DNA of 64,000 nucleotides, taken from contig CM067298.1 in NCBI GenBank assembly GCA_034231615.1, positions 51,379,832-51,443,831 on the forward strand, written 5' to 3'. The notes under the pieces were generated by a model. It was not told the origin of the DNA. It did no database searches and saw only the letters and a list, made by a program, of their open reading frames with translations. Position 1 is the stretch's first letter, and each line of letters starts with the position of its first letter. Source of the stretch: Meghimatium bilineatum (Eukaryota > Mollusca > Gastropoda > Stylommatophora > Philomycidae). This document shows positions 10,975-22,050 of the stretch, piece by piece. A program made the position numbers and the translations under genes.

Positions 10975-12008
10975 GTCTATTGTCTATCACCAGGTGAATG
11001 ATTGTTGATCGCATTCACACTTGCCGTTAAGCGTAGGATTAGTATCTTAAGCTGTCGTTTCAATGTCAGATGTGTTGCCGAGGTTGCATTTAGTCCATGT
11101 TTGTTCAAGGTTATCTTAATGTTTTCTATCCACCGTTTCCTTGGTCTACCTTTTGCTTTACGCCCGAACATTCTTGTATTATATGCTCTTATTGGTATTT
11201 GGTTTGGCTTCATTCTCATAAGGTGACCGAACCATTTTACTTGCTGTCTCTCAATATGTTCGATACATGGTATTATATCAACTCTTTTCCTATTTCTTCA
11301 TTTCTTATTTTATCTAGTTTGGTAACCATTGCAGCTTTCCTCAGACACTTCATTTCACATGTGACGATTTTTCTTTGCTGCGAAGCTGTTAAAGACCATG
11401 TTTGACATTGGAAGCACAGTGTTGGTATAAAATTGTAGATATTATTAGTTTTTTTATTTCCATCTTGATCTTTGGATGAAGAAGTAATGGTGAAAGTTGG
11501 TCACTCTGCTTTCTGGCACCTTGTTTCTATTTCTTTGTCTAGTCTTCCATCTTCAGAAAAAATGCTGCATAGATATTTAAATTCTTTGGTTTGTTTCACT
11601 TTGGTGTTATCTATTGTTATATTCATTGGTGCTGAAGACTTGCTAATTTTCATAACTTCTGTTTTTTTTACATTAATTTTCATGTTGTACTTCTGACATG
11701 CTTACAACAATGCATTGATGTGCTTTTGCAAAGTTTCCTCATCTTTGTATATTAAACTTTGATCATCAGCAAATAATAGTTCATTGATTTCATTATTAAG
11801 TTCTTCATCAGGTTTATTTGCAATGTTTTCCTCTTTGTTGATATGAGCTTCTTTTATTATTCTGTCCATGTGTATGTTGAAAAGTAGGGGTGAAAGTACG
11901 CATCCTTGTCTTACTCCAGATCTTGTTTCAAAAGGTTCAGTCATTCCATCTGTTGTTCTTACTGACCTTTGGCATTTTTGATATATCGTTTTTATGTTAT
12001 CTAACAAG
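10975..12008 (-). mobile_element. LINE fragment with RT blocks
   Basis: Reverse frames contain ETRSGVRQGCVLSPLLFNIH and ELLFADDQSLIYKDEE, that is RT with the FADD active site. Next come FKYLCSIFSEDGRLDKEIET and then MRMKPNQIPIRAYNTRMFGR with KAKGRPRKRWIENI. The order is correct for one LINE copy with several frame changes and a truncated 5' end. The left end meets the hairpin element at 12072. Confidence 0.85.
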
Positions 12009-12071
12009 GGTAACTAGTGTAGGGTAACAACCCTAAACAGGAAGTAGGTGGCTGGGGTAACACTGGGCAAA

Positions 12072-12205
12072 ATGTCAAGATATAAAAAATAGGTAGGTGT
12101 GTTACCAAAATAAAACATAAAACAACTTAACAACGAGATACAGGGTTACGTTGTTTTATGTTTTATTTTGGTAACACACCTACCTATTTTTGTATATCTT
12201 GACAT
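12072..12205. repeat. Near-perfect hairpin, 55-bp arms
   Basis: Arms at 12072-12126 and 12150-12205 are inverted copies ('aggtaggtgtgttaccaaaa' against 'ttttggtaacacacctacct') around a 23-bp loop. It looks like a small foldback/MITE remnant. No target-site duplication is obvious. Confidence 0.9.
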
Positions 12206-13910
12206 ATAATGCATCTAATAATCACGCAATTGCCCACTATCTCTCCTTGGTTGGTGATGAATGATCACGTTGTTTTCAACCGCAGTTGCCAGTCCAATTT
12301 GGTTATATTATATAAGAGCTTTACAAACATAAAAAATAGTGGAGGTCGCGGTTCTGGTAATATAGTCGCCATGCTCTACAGAGTCTCAATCTTGCTAGTT
12401 ATTAGGCATATACCTATATACTCCAGTCTACCCCCCCCCCCTTTCCACCATCATAACGTAACCGAAATAAATATTTGTAAACAAACTTATGCTAGCAAAA
12501 ATGAAAACTAAAGGGACTACTCGTTTTTATCGAGTCTACTTCAATATTTTTTAGATGCTAGAAGTATAGGTCTAAAGCCGTAAGCTTAGATTGTACAGGG
12601 CATATCTACCTTTATATCATTCCCATTTTGTAAAATAAACATAAGGCCTAATCTCGCGATCTTAAAGTTACGCATACATCCATTCAGTAGAGAAGTAGTA
12701 ATCATATGATATAGTAATCATGATATACAATCCGCAGTTGTGTTATTTTTACAATGATGTGGTTAAACATAGAACTTGTAACATTATACTTCCTGTTTTG
12801 AGAGGTGCATTCACATTTGTGTTGATATTCTTCATAGCTTCGAAATTATGTTCACATGAAGTGTTATTGTAAGATAAACTTTTATGTGATACCATTTGTA
12901 TGAGTTATGTTTTTCTAGCTATTGTCATGCTTTTTATCACTTTTGACATTACTCTTGGGTGTCTTACTTTTTTAAAATGAAATGCTCGTTTTGATCTTTT
13001 GGACTCAACACACAACATTGATTTACATCTACATTAAACCAAATCTAAATTAAATTCATAACAATGAACATACTTTGTTTACATAGGCCTACTGTCTCTT
13101 TTATTTAGTTTACCATAGACCTATATTTTTAGTTGTGCAAAAGTATGTTACTTTAAAATAATAGGGTAGTTTTCATGGTTCATGAAAGGAGGGATTTACT
13201 TTTACTAATTTTTCTTTTAGTGTTTGTTAGGTAGGCCTACTTTCAGTTTCAACATTAAGCACGTAGGGCCTAAATCAGGCATGTATGGCCTGATTGATAA
13301 CATGCACTTCTTTAATATAGGTTAGAACTTCCCGATAATTATGTTAACTGTTCACATATTTTGTTTGTTAAAATTCTATAAGAGCCGAGGAATCTGGAAT
13401 GCGGTTTTTACTGTTTTCAAACAAGACTACCCGGCCTATCATATGAGGTGTTGGCTGTTTAGGTGTCACAGTATTGACTAGTCTAATGCTTGTTTTATAC
13501 TTCCTGCTTTTAATGAAAAATGTAACCGTACATTTTTTTGTCAGGTCAGAGTAATAATAATTAAAGCAATTTTGATATCTCTACTAATATTATAAGCCAA
13601 CTAGGCCCCTATAAAATTATAACTAAATAGCAGACTTTCCAGTAATTTATCCTCTGACAGTGTGGTATTATTATTATACTTATTCTAATAGTATTATATG
13701 TATACATAATACTGGAAAGTACTTCAGTCATTGTTTCACATCCTTTAAAAGAAAATAATAATCAATGAGGGCCAGCCTAGAGGATATACCTTCAGGTAAT
13801 GAATTATCCTACATTTTAATGTGATCAATTATCTTTTTTTCTTTCATAATGTGGATGACACAGAAACTTTTTTTTTTAGTTTTTTTTTCAAACTACCAGT
13901 GGATGTCTCT
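12206..13910. other. No gene recognised (1.7 kb)
   Basis: AT-rich sequence without ORFs of note, with a C run near 12430. Several 'taggcct' words are seen but no repeat family or exon could be supported. Confidence 0.4.
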
Positions 13911-14020
13911 TGTATCAGAATAATGGTGCAACTAGATTTCCAGCATGATGCCATCCAGAGAATGGAGATATATTGTGTTGGCATTTTTTTTGCACCAATT
14001 GCATGATACATCTAAATGGC
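13911..14020 (-). mobile_element. SINE2 fragment
   Basis: 'ctagatttccagcatgatgc', 'agagaatggagatatattgt' and 'tttgcaccaattgc' match the reverse complement of the copy at 14136-14296. Confidence 0.75.
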
Positions 14021-14040
14021 TCAATTCTAGTTTGATTCTC

Positions 14041-14530
14041 CACTGTGACCTTTGCTCTACTTTCAAGGTATGTCCTAACCTTTGCAGCATGATTAGTATA
14101 ATTTGTATTTAAAATTAAGGTATATTGATTGAAAACCCGCCGAAGACGGATGTGTTGGGCCATTGGCGCAAATAAAACGGCAACACAACGCATTTCCATT
14201 CTCTGGACTACATCCAACTGGAAATCTTGTAGGATCATTGTCCTGTTACAAGAGAAATCCAGTGGGAATTTGAGAATGAACGCTGAAGAAGAAGAAGATT
14301 GAAAAGGCATATTAATTTTGAATTGGTTTTTACATTAGGGATGGGGGTAAGTGTTAGGATCAGCTATAAATGAAAAAATAAATTAGGTATCAAAATTATA
14401 ATTATAAGTGTGCTTGATGTCGTTAGTGTCGCAAGATGTAACATCACGACATCCATTAATTTCAATAATTTCATTGGTGTTACACGGAAATCCGAGACAA
14501 CCGTGTGCTATTTATAGCACAACGGTGACT
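14041..14530. mobile_element. MITE-T copy split by SINE2
   Basis: Starts 'cactgtgacctttgctctac', ends at the 'gtgctatttatagcac' palindrome and 'aacggtgac'. Internal order matches 14686-15036. A SINE2 fragment at 14136-14296 interrupts it and is flanked by a 9-bp duplication. Confidence 0.8.
14136..14296 (+). mobile_element. SINE2 3' part with 9-bp target-site duplication
   Basis: Flanked by 'gattgaaaa' at 14127-14135 and 14297-14305. It carries the core 'cgaagacggatgtgttgggc' and ends in 'gaatgaacgctgaagaagaa'. It inserted 5'-truncated into MITE-T, showing that SINE2 was mobile after that MITE. Confidence 0.85.
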
Positions 14531-14685
14531 TAAACTAGGATTTAATCCATCCAAACTTTTATGGTGGTATCTAATTTGTTCTCTGCTGAGCAATCTACTG
14601 GGCCCATGGTGTTGATGGTTAACCTGAGACATTCAAAGTTGCTGACATTTTCTAGTTGTTCTTTGGTCGTAACTAAGGATCAACT

Positions 14686-15396
14686 CTTCACTGTGACCTT
14701 TGTTCTAGTTTCAAGGTATAACCTAACCATCCCAGTGGGATTGCAGAAGTTGTAATTAAAATTAAACTATGTTATTTGAAATGGAATTTTAATTTGGCAT
14801 TAGCATTTAGATTAGGGAGGTAGGTAAGGGTTAGGATCAGTTATAAATTAAAAAATGAATTAGTTATAAAAGTTATAATTAAAATGTTGTTGATATCGTT
14901 TGCATCGGGAGATGTGATGTCACGGCAGCCATTAATTTTATACGGCATCCATTAATTTCACTGGTGTTACACGGAAATCCATGACGTCTTTTAGTTAAAA
15001 ATGTAAACATTGTGTGCTATTTATAGCACAGTGAAGAGTTTATCTTTAGTTTTACCGTTCTTTGTCAATTACTATTGGTAAAAGTAAAGATTAGTTCTTC
15101 ACTGTGCTATAAATAGCACACTGTTTACATTTTTAACTAGCCGACATTATGGATTTCCCCGGAAGATCAACCACATCAATAGATGCCGCGAATAATCTAA
15201 ATTTATAACTTTTATAACTAATTTATTTTTAAATTTATAACTTATTCTAACCCTTATTCCTAACCCTAATCTAAATAATAATTCCAATTTAATATGCCTT
15301 TTCAATTAATATACCTTAAATTTAAATACAAATTCTATTAAGTACACTACAAAGGTTAGGTAATACATCGAAACTAGAAAAAATGTCACAGTGAAG
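14686..15396. mobile_element. Head-to-head pair of MITE-T units
   Basis: Two inverted units, 14686-15036 and 15097-15396, face each other across a 60-bp spacer. Each unit begins and ends with 'cttcactgtg' or its complement, and each carries the 'gtgctataaatagcac' palindrome at its inner end. The bodies share 'taagggttaggatcagttat' and its complement. Plain non-autonomous DNA-transposon architecture; superfamily not determined. Confidence 0.8.
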
Positions 15397-15570
15397 AACT
15401 ATTGTCTTTTTTGCACTGAGAAAAAGATTTTGTGTCCCACTATGATGTTTAACAGAGACTTGAATACATACAGAGAAATACAAAGGTTTTGAGAATAAAT
15501 GCAGTAATGAAAAGCATATCATGCTAGGTCAAACTTCTCTAAATGGAACTAGAATCATACATGTACTTTC

Positions 15571-15845
15571 ATCATCATCAAACCCATAACCCTTCAGGGT
15601 AGTAGGGGCACCACTTAATGCCATATAAAAGACATCACATGAAAAATCTATGGCAAGGAACATATAGAAAAAACAAAGTTACAATTATTAAAAAGCTATA
15701 TTTATCCAGTGGCAACGCATGGTTGTGAGTAGTGGACAATGACATCCAAAATGCAAAAGAAAATCTTGTTTTGGTTTTCAAATGAAGAAGCATTGAATAT
15801 CCACTCTCACAAAGATATTAGAACCAAAGGGGAGTAAAATTTTAA
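15571..15845. mobile_element. Two small LINE remnants
   Basis: 15571-15625 is the reverse 3' end 'aacccataacccttcaggg' with a (CAT)n tail, matching the end of the LINE at 8650-9300. 15655-15845 reads forward as KLQLLKSYIYPVATHGCE and W.MTSKMQKKILF.FSNEE, the LINE segment around the conserved YGCE.WT motif. Confidence 0.65.
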
Positions 15846-15904
15846 ACTCAAGCATTCATTGACATTTGGATATGATACTCTAAGGCAACATTAAAAATTA
15901 CAAT

Positions 15905-16030
15905 CCTCTAACAATTTTTTAGTTTCCTGTTTCCGGTCGGTGACCCCACAGGAACATTTTTGCAACCCCATATCAAGTCATGACCCATGGGTTAAAGTCC
16001 TGTGTTCTTAATGACTGGACTATGAATTTT
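15905..16030. mobile_element. Possible hAT-like transposon end
   Basis: 'tcatgacccatgggttaaag' and 'tgaccccacaggaacatttt' resemble the 'gtgggtcgcgacccc' ends common in hAT elements. Only this end is visible, so the call is weak. Confidence 0.35.
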
Positions 16031-16813
16031 TTAGTACTTCATGTCTCTATGATGTATGCTATAAGATTACCTTTACCAGCCAACTTATTTCATCATGTGA
16101 TCTTGTTTTTCAAAAAAGTGCAACAGTTTTAGAGGAATTACTGCATTGTATTCAGACTTTCTCTGATGTACTTTCCAAAAGAGCATCACATCACTTGACA
16201 AAAATCCCACTCAGAGCACATAATTCCATAACTTCAAGGAATAATCCCCAGGGACCTCTGAAAAAATACACTTATATACACGGTTTTAAACTTGCAATCT
16301 CAGGAAAAAAAGGCTAATGACGTAAACAACTATGCTACAGAAATCCCACCTTGAGATGCAAACTTAAGACCCTTGAACAAAATATTTATGTTCATGACAT
16401 CTCTGGTTTACTTGTACCAGAAGTAAATTCTTATCTGTTTTGTTTTTTTTCAAACCTTGTTATCAAGTGTTTCACCATTTGTTTCCTAAGGTGCAGCAAC
16501 AATTTTGAAGTCATCATACAAAAGATAATATCATTTACATGAAATGTTTCGTTGTGCAGGATATCACATACTGTAAAGCCAGACAATGTGGTAAAGAGGA
16601 GACTAAGTAATAAAGCTTTGCAAGAATGACGCAACCAGTTACTTTATATGCAATGCCGTGAGTTCATTAAAAAATATGTTTTTCTTTGTCATATATTCTA
16701 CTACTCATGCAGAACAGAATCATTTATATTTTTTTTAAAATTTATAATAGGCATTGTAGCTGTAAATAGGAAGGAAGGTTGTAAATTTAGGAAAATTTAT
16801 TGAGAAACATACC
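16031..16813. other. No gene recognised
   Basis: AT-rich sequence. Forward (16351-16542) and reverse (16431-16634) ORFs have no recognisable domain or splice context. Confidence 0.4.
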
Positions 16814-16946
16814 TCATCCATTTACAGATAACCAACACAGGTTGGATTGAGAAAATGGTCTGCGAGAAATACAGGGTTGCTGTTTCTTTTCATAGAAAAC
16901 CGTCCCACACTTATCAAAGTTGCACCCATGTCCCTGGACATTGCTC
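16814..16946 (-). CDS. Possible terminal exon of an unknown protein
   Basis: On the minus strand a strong acceptor ('gtttgttttatctacag') is followed by an open frame reading SNVQGHGCNFDKCGTVFYEK, then KQQPCISRRPFSQSNLCWLS and VNG stop. It has four cysteines in 43 residues. I do not recognise a family, and in AT-rich DNA an ORF this short can arise by chance. If real it is the last exon of a minus-strand gene lying between PCGF and the kinase, or a fossil exon. No upstream partner exon was identified. Confidence 0.25.
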
Positions 16947-16962
16947 CTGTAGATAAAACAAA

Positions 16963-17904
16963 CATGTAGACTTACATTATAAATGAAACAAGATAAAACC
17001 ATGAAATATTCTTTCTATCATGAAAATATTAAATAATGAAACTGACATTTTAGGTGCCAATCTTTCCCGCAGTGAAATCAGTTCCATGGCAATATGAAAT
17101 AGCCCACAAATAATTACTCTAGAGAGTAAATGTTTATGGATTACTTTGTATTGGCAATGTGCATCCTTTTCAAACCCCACAGATCAGTATGCTGATATTT
17201 TCAGTGGATTGCTGGTTATTCACTTTTTTCTTCTATCCTATTAGGCAGCCATGTCATACTATGTTTTCTAAGGCACCTCTGAACCTGTGATATACTTTAT
17301 CTACATGCTTTTTTACTATGCCAATCCTAAATTATCATATAAAAATATTTGTAATAGCCTGTGTTAATTATATTCATATCCTTCACAAGATCATAATTTT
17401 GCTATTATTATTTTATTATGTTTTGGCATGAACCATCATACATGGGATGCTGCACAAAACAGAGCTATATGTTGCTTTGCAATCAAGAAAGGCACACCAA
17501 TCTTTTGAAACCTAATAAGATACCAATGTATCAGATTGAACGACTCAGATATTATAGCTTTTCTGAGGTAAACTAAGAGTATCAGCATCCAGCAGCCATT
17601 GAGGGACAAGTAAATATTGCAAATTAGTAACTGTGTTACATAAACCTACCACTACTAATAGAAATAATAAGGGCTAAAAATGATTAACATTTCAGTCTAA
17701 GATCTTTGTTAGAAGATTGAAATGTAAATTGTTTTTTGTCATTATTTTTTGTTACAATTCCTTTTATTATCTTTTTATTATTAGTAATAGTAGTAGGTTT
17801 ATGCAACACAGTTACATATTTTTTTACATTTATGTTACTATGGCCCACACCTGATCGTCAAATCTTTTGTGGTTTTCTCGTAATTACCGGATAAATAAAT
17901 ATAC
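16963..17904. other. No gene recognised
   Basis: AT-rich; no exon or known repeat. Simple inverted words around 17690-17800 were noted but not assigned. Confidence 0.4.
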
Positions 17905-18375
17905 ATTGAGTGACAATCTTTCTTTCCAATATAGGCCTAGAGTTTATGTCCCCACTACTTACCTGTCAACTGCCCGTAAATTCCCATAATTTTTACGGTT
18001 TCTTCCAAGCTGTACGGTTTTACGGGCATACACCGGCATTTACAGGTTTTTACGTGAATTTCTGCAGTTCTGTAGGTTGTTTTTTTTTTTTTTTTTTTTT
18101 TTGGGTGTGCGAGGATGGAGCCCCCCCCTCACCGTGTGGTTTTACGGTTTTTCATGCTCAATGATGGGTTTACATAACTTTGTTTATGGTTTTCAGTCTC
18201 AACAGGTTGACAGGTATGCCACTATATTTAACAAGACTGTTTAAAGACAAACTTATGCAACCATTGAGTGACAAGTCTGTCTTTCCTATCCAGGTGTAAT
18301 GTTCCCACTATATCCAACAGTCATTGAGTGACAAGTCTGTCTTTCCTATTCAGATGTATGTAATTTTTCCAATTA
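17905..18375. repeat. Three diverged ~59-bp tandem units, first split by a MITE
   Basis: 'cattgagtgacaagtctgtc' with 'tttcctat.cag' occurs at about 18263 and 18322, and a diverged form occurs at about 17905. The first unit is broken by the insertion at 17958-18216 and resumes as 'ccactatatttaac'. Confidence 0.7.
17958..18216. mobile_element. Short MITE with 'acctgtcaac' inverted ends
   Basis: The left end 'ttacctgtcaactgcccgta' and right end 'caacaggttgacaggta' are inverted. Flanking 'cccacta'/'gccacta' may be an imperfect 7-8 bp target duplication, which would suit a hAT-type element. Inside are repeated 'ttttacgg' words and a poly-T run at 18080-18102. Confidence 0.6.
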
Positions 18376-18490
18376 TATTCAGCAAACAGTAATTAACCCT
18401 CTGACAGCGTATTTATTTCCAGAAATTCTGTTAAAAAAAATGTAATACCAGGCACGTAATCGCTATCATCATCAGATTCCCCTTCAATTT

Positions 18491-18601
18491 CATTACTGTC
18501 CTTCAAATACATATATAGCAACTCTTTCATTACTGTCCTTCAAATACATATATAGCAACTCTTTCATTACTGTCTTTCAAATACATATATAGCAACTCTG
18601 T
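18491..18601. repeat. Three 37-bp tandem repeats
   Basis: Three adjacent copies of a unit beginning 'cattactgtccttcaaatac' and ending 'tagcaactcttt', nearly identical. Confidence 0.9.
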
Positions 18602-20034
18602 TCTTACCTCAAAGCAAAATTCTGAACATTATCAGTATTTTAAATACATATATTCATCCTCAGTTATTTATTACAGCAGTCAATACAACACACAAACAAC
18701 GCACACCAAATATCTTATTACTAGTGTGATTCGCTTCAGGTCATCCATGGAACCCCTCAGGTCTGGAAGTAGTGCCGACTCAGTAGGCCATATTTTCTCC
18801 CTCTCTTCTTGGTAGAGTTGGCAGGCATGAAGAATGTCTTATTTTGTATATATGGTTTATATATGAAATGGATGTTATAAAAACCTTACAAGTGACTTTT
18901 TGCACTATAATAACGTAAATAGGACATTCAGAAAACCCAGCATTGGGGAGTCAAATAACTTCCAATCCTGAACATTGTCTTAGCTGCGAATGTATACATG
19001 GTGTCACGTCTATGTACAGGAGGCACATGGGGTGTGGTGAAAAGCAACTCTGTGAAGGACGTGACAATTCCCTGGGAGAGCCCAGAGTCAGGCAAGCATG
19101 TTAGCCCTGCATAATTGGAGATCCCTCTTGGATAATGTGGAATGCATAGCTTGCTGCTTTACCCATACCAGTGGCTGTGGTCCAAAGCTGGATTTCTATG
19201 GGCACTTGATAGGAAGGGATGCCTGGCAGCGAAGCTGAAGACCATGACTCCAACTCTACATGTTGCAGAAAGGTATAAAAGCACAAAACCACTATATTTT
19301 ACCCCCTCAGAGTAGATTTCATCTCAAAGCAATGTACACAGATAAGAATTAGTCTTCTAAGTATAAAATAAAGCTAATATAAAAGAAATCACTCCATTGC
19401 ACATAGGAAGTAAGAGCTCATCACTTGTAATTCATCACGTATAAAAAACATCCTGTGTCAGCGGGCTTGTGAAGAGATTATTTTCACATAGAATTCAAGT
19501 GAAGAATAATTACATATAGACATATGGATGTTTTATGATCGAAGATCACAATAGAGTTCGGAAATATACTAGCATCCAATATTCCCCTCCTTTAGGAAAA
19601 TAGAACATGGTATTTAGTACTTCAAAACAAGTGCAACAGATGGTTAACCCTTCCTCTTTTCTTACATACAAAATTTCTAGAAATTAAACACAATAAAGGT
19701 TGTACGGACCTTTCCCCTCTTTAGCCAATATAGTTGTATATATGGCCATGTTGCAAGTTATTTAACCTATGCAATATCAATCTAGCATACTTGTCTGATT
19801 ATTATTATGGTGAGTACAGCAACGTAGCTCAAACATGCAAACATAAACATTGTGTTGGTTTATGACTTCATTAACCTATAATATCTGGATTTGATAGTAA
19901 TAAAAATACACAAACAAACCCTACAGTAACAACAATATTATTTTTAAAATGCACTGGTTAACATAATGTAAAATATGTACTGCAGACATACATTATTTAT
20001 TAAGCATAGGGCAATAATATAGGGCAATTATTAT
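18602..20034. other. No gene recognised (1.4 kb)
   Basis: Around 19050 a forward frame reads SVKDVTIPWE, which recalls a VTIPWE motif often seen in LINE-derived repeats, but the match is not sustained. No SH3 exon for the downstream kinase could be found here. Confidence 0.4.
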
Positions 20035-20430
20035 ACAAACGTTGTGTTACCAATGCCAAACATGGACAATGACAGCACAAGATAAACGTAAACATAAGCT
20101 GAAATGGCATACTTGCGCAGAATTCTAGGAATATTGCTAAGAGGCAGAGTGAGAAATGAAGACATTAGACAAAGAACCAGTACCACTCCAATCTTGGAAT
20201 ATATTAAGAGACAACTGATCAAATGGTTTGCACACATCAACAGACTACCATCAGACAGCATACCACAGCAAGCTATGCTGCACAGATACAGTGAAGGCAG
20301 ACCTAGAGGCCGACCATGAAAACGACAGACTATCAAAATAAAATAGGTGACAAACTCCACAATATACTCAGCACACATGAGGGCCATCTCCGGTAAAACT
20401 CTTCTACCCCTGACGCTGAAAGGCAACAAA
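20035..20430 (+). mobile_element. Decayed LINE 3' end
   Basis: Forward reading gives MAYLRRILGILLRGRVRNED, EYIKRQLIKWFAHINRLPSD and YSEGRPRGRP, the C-terminal region of an RTE-like LINE. The 3' end 'gacgctgaaaggcaacaaag' also occurs alone in reverse at 57400-57480. Confidence 0.8.
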
Positions 20431-20632
20431 GGGTTTAGCGAAAAGATAGAATAATATAGAAAGTTATTATTTTGTATTTTCATGTCAAATTTTTAACAAA
20501 TTTTGTTTTTTTGTTTGAGAACCCCAGGAATTGCGAGCAGTGGGATAGTTTTTCTGAGTATTTTTTCATACCCAAGAGATTTAAGTTTCTGACTTAGTGC
20601 AATGCCTACTGAAGGAGCCTTCTACTCAGAGG

Positions 20633-20788
20633 GGGTCTATAATTGTATAGATGACATGCTACAAAGCTTCCATAAGAAAGCTTCAATATAACGGCATGTC
20701 ATCTACTAAGGTTTTCTGTTGCATGGGTTGTTTGTCTAGTGGGTCATTTGTGAGACCCACAGATGCAACTGCATGCGTTTAGCATATT
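20633..20788. mobile_element. MITE-Q copy
   Basis: Contains 'atagatgacatgc', 'tataacggcatgtcatc', 'ttttctgttgcatgggttg' and 'gagacccacagatgcaac'. The reverse complement of 43226-43370 aligns over the full length. The inner inverted words 'gatgacatgc' and 'gcatgtcatc' would fold into a hairpin. It lies 0.2 kb upstream of the SH2 exon. Confidence 0.7.
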
Positions 20789-20987
20789 TTAATATAAGGT
20801 ATTTTTATATTTTTAAAACATGCAAAAAATGACTGTGACACATTGTTTTGAGATATTTGAAAGTAAAGTGGGGTATGAAATTCTGAATGGATTAACATAT
20901 TCAAATAGTGATGTGATGGAAGACAGTTGTGTTTATCTTTGTCTGTTGTTGCCTTGAGTATATATTTCTCTTTCATGTTTGTTCTAG

Positions 20988-21207
20988 ATGGTACCATGGT
21001 AAGATATCCCGAGAAGAAGTTGAAAAACTACTTTCCCCAAAGAAGGATGGTCTATTTCTGGTGCGAGATAGCAACATTTATGTGGGAGACTACACGCTGT
21101 GTGTGTGCTGCAGTGATAAGGTGGAACACTACCGTATTACTTATGCAAACAACCTATTGTCAATAGACAATGAGGGATTTTTCAAAAATTTGGAAGAACT
21201 TGTAAAG
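20988..21207 (+). CDS. CSK: CSK-family tyrosine kinase, SH2-domain exon
   Basis: Visible gene spans 20988-56026 in eight plus-strand exons. This one encodes nearly the whole SH2 domain: [20 protein letters not shown], then GLFLVRDS with the phosphotyrosine-binding Arg, and [20 protein letters not shown]. It follows human CSK closely (WFHGKITREQAERLL, GLFLVRES, GDYTLCVSC). The acceptor is 'catgtttgttctag', the donor 'gtaaag|gtatct'. The first base is the last of a split codon and the exon ends in phase 0. CSK phosphorylates the C-terminal inhibitory Tyr of Src-family kinases at the inner membrane through SH2-mediated recruitment. Exons upstream (SH3, start codon) were searched for between the PCGF exon and here and not found. 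Confidence 0.95.
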
Positions 21208-21479
21208 GTATCTAGGCAAAATTTGCAATGTTAATAGCACTTCAGTAATACTTTGAGTATTTTTATAGTGTAATTGTGACACATGAATATAAGTTTTTTT
21301 AATTAAAGACAAAATTGGTTCAAATGCAGTTTTACAATATAAATAAAATAACATTTTGACCAGTCAGTCTTTATGAAGATGATAACTAAAGAAACACATG
21401 AATAAATTGGATATTATATTTAAACAAACTAGAATATCTGGATTTTGCAAATATTTCATCATAATCAGGTAAACTTATC
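21208..21479. other. Start of CSK intron 1, nothing else seen
   Basis: Unique-looking AT-rich intronic DNA. Intron 1 runs 21208-28158. Confidence 0.6.
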
Positions 21480-22050
21480 CATAATAGGGTGTAGCTGTCA
21501 TCACAGCCTCCCTATAAGCCTGTCTTATGTTAGTTTTCCTGCTATCTCAGTGTCATTATAAGATGGTCTTTGGTGTATCAAATCCATCATCTCCAGAGTC
21601 TTGTTTTTTGTAATTTCCGCAGCACCCCTTCAAGTATTCTTCTTGTTAGATGATTGTCTTGTTTGATGTAGCTAAACATTTTCAATTTTCTGGAGAGAAT
21701 TTGTTATATAATTAGTTTGCCTGACTTTCATTTCTTTCAGTATCTTGTTGTATTTGATCTTATTAGTTCATGGTATTCTAAGGATCTTTTTGTTGATTTT
21801 TCTTTTAAAATATTTTTTTTTTTTAAATATTTTTTTACCTTTTCTGTGATTGTAAATAACTCACTACCATAGGTTACCACTGTAAATATGCAGTCTCTTA
21901 GAAGAGTTATCATTTCCTGTCTTGTTCTTGTTACCCCAGAAATATATTTTTCATATACAGCAAAAAAACAACAGGGCACACAAAACATTGTTAATAGAAC
22001 TAAAGAAATAATAGACAATATATTGTAAAGATAAGATGTCTGCAAAAATG
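21480..22050 (-). mobile_element. Decayed LINE fragment
   Basis: Reverse frames contain YEKYISGVTRTRQEMITLLR, VTYGSELFTITEKVKKYLKK, RKLKMFSYIKQDNHLTRRIL and RDCIFTVVTYGS, corresponding to the YGCE.WT and FGH..R segments of RTE-like LINEs. Low-complexity A/T expansion near 21800 disrupts it. Confidence 0.7.

Noticed and set aside
19000-19300. Possible repeat-derived ORF with VTIPWE motif
   Set aside because: Only a few residues match and the frame is not sustained on either strand.
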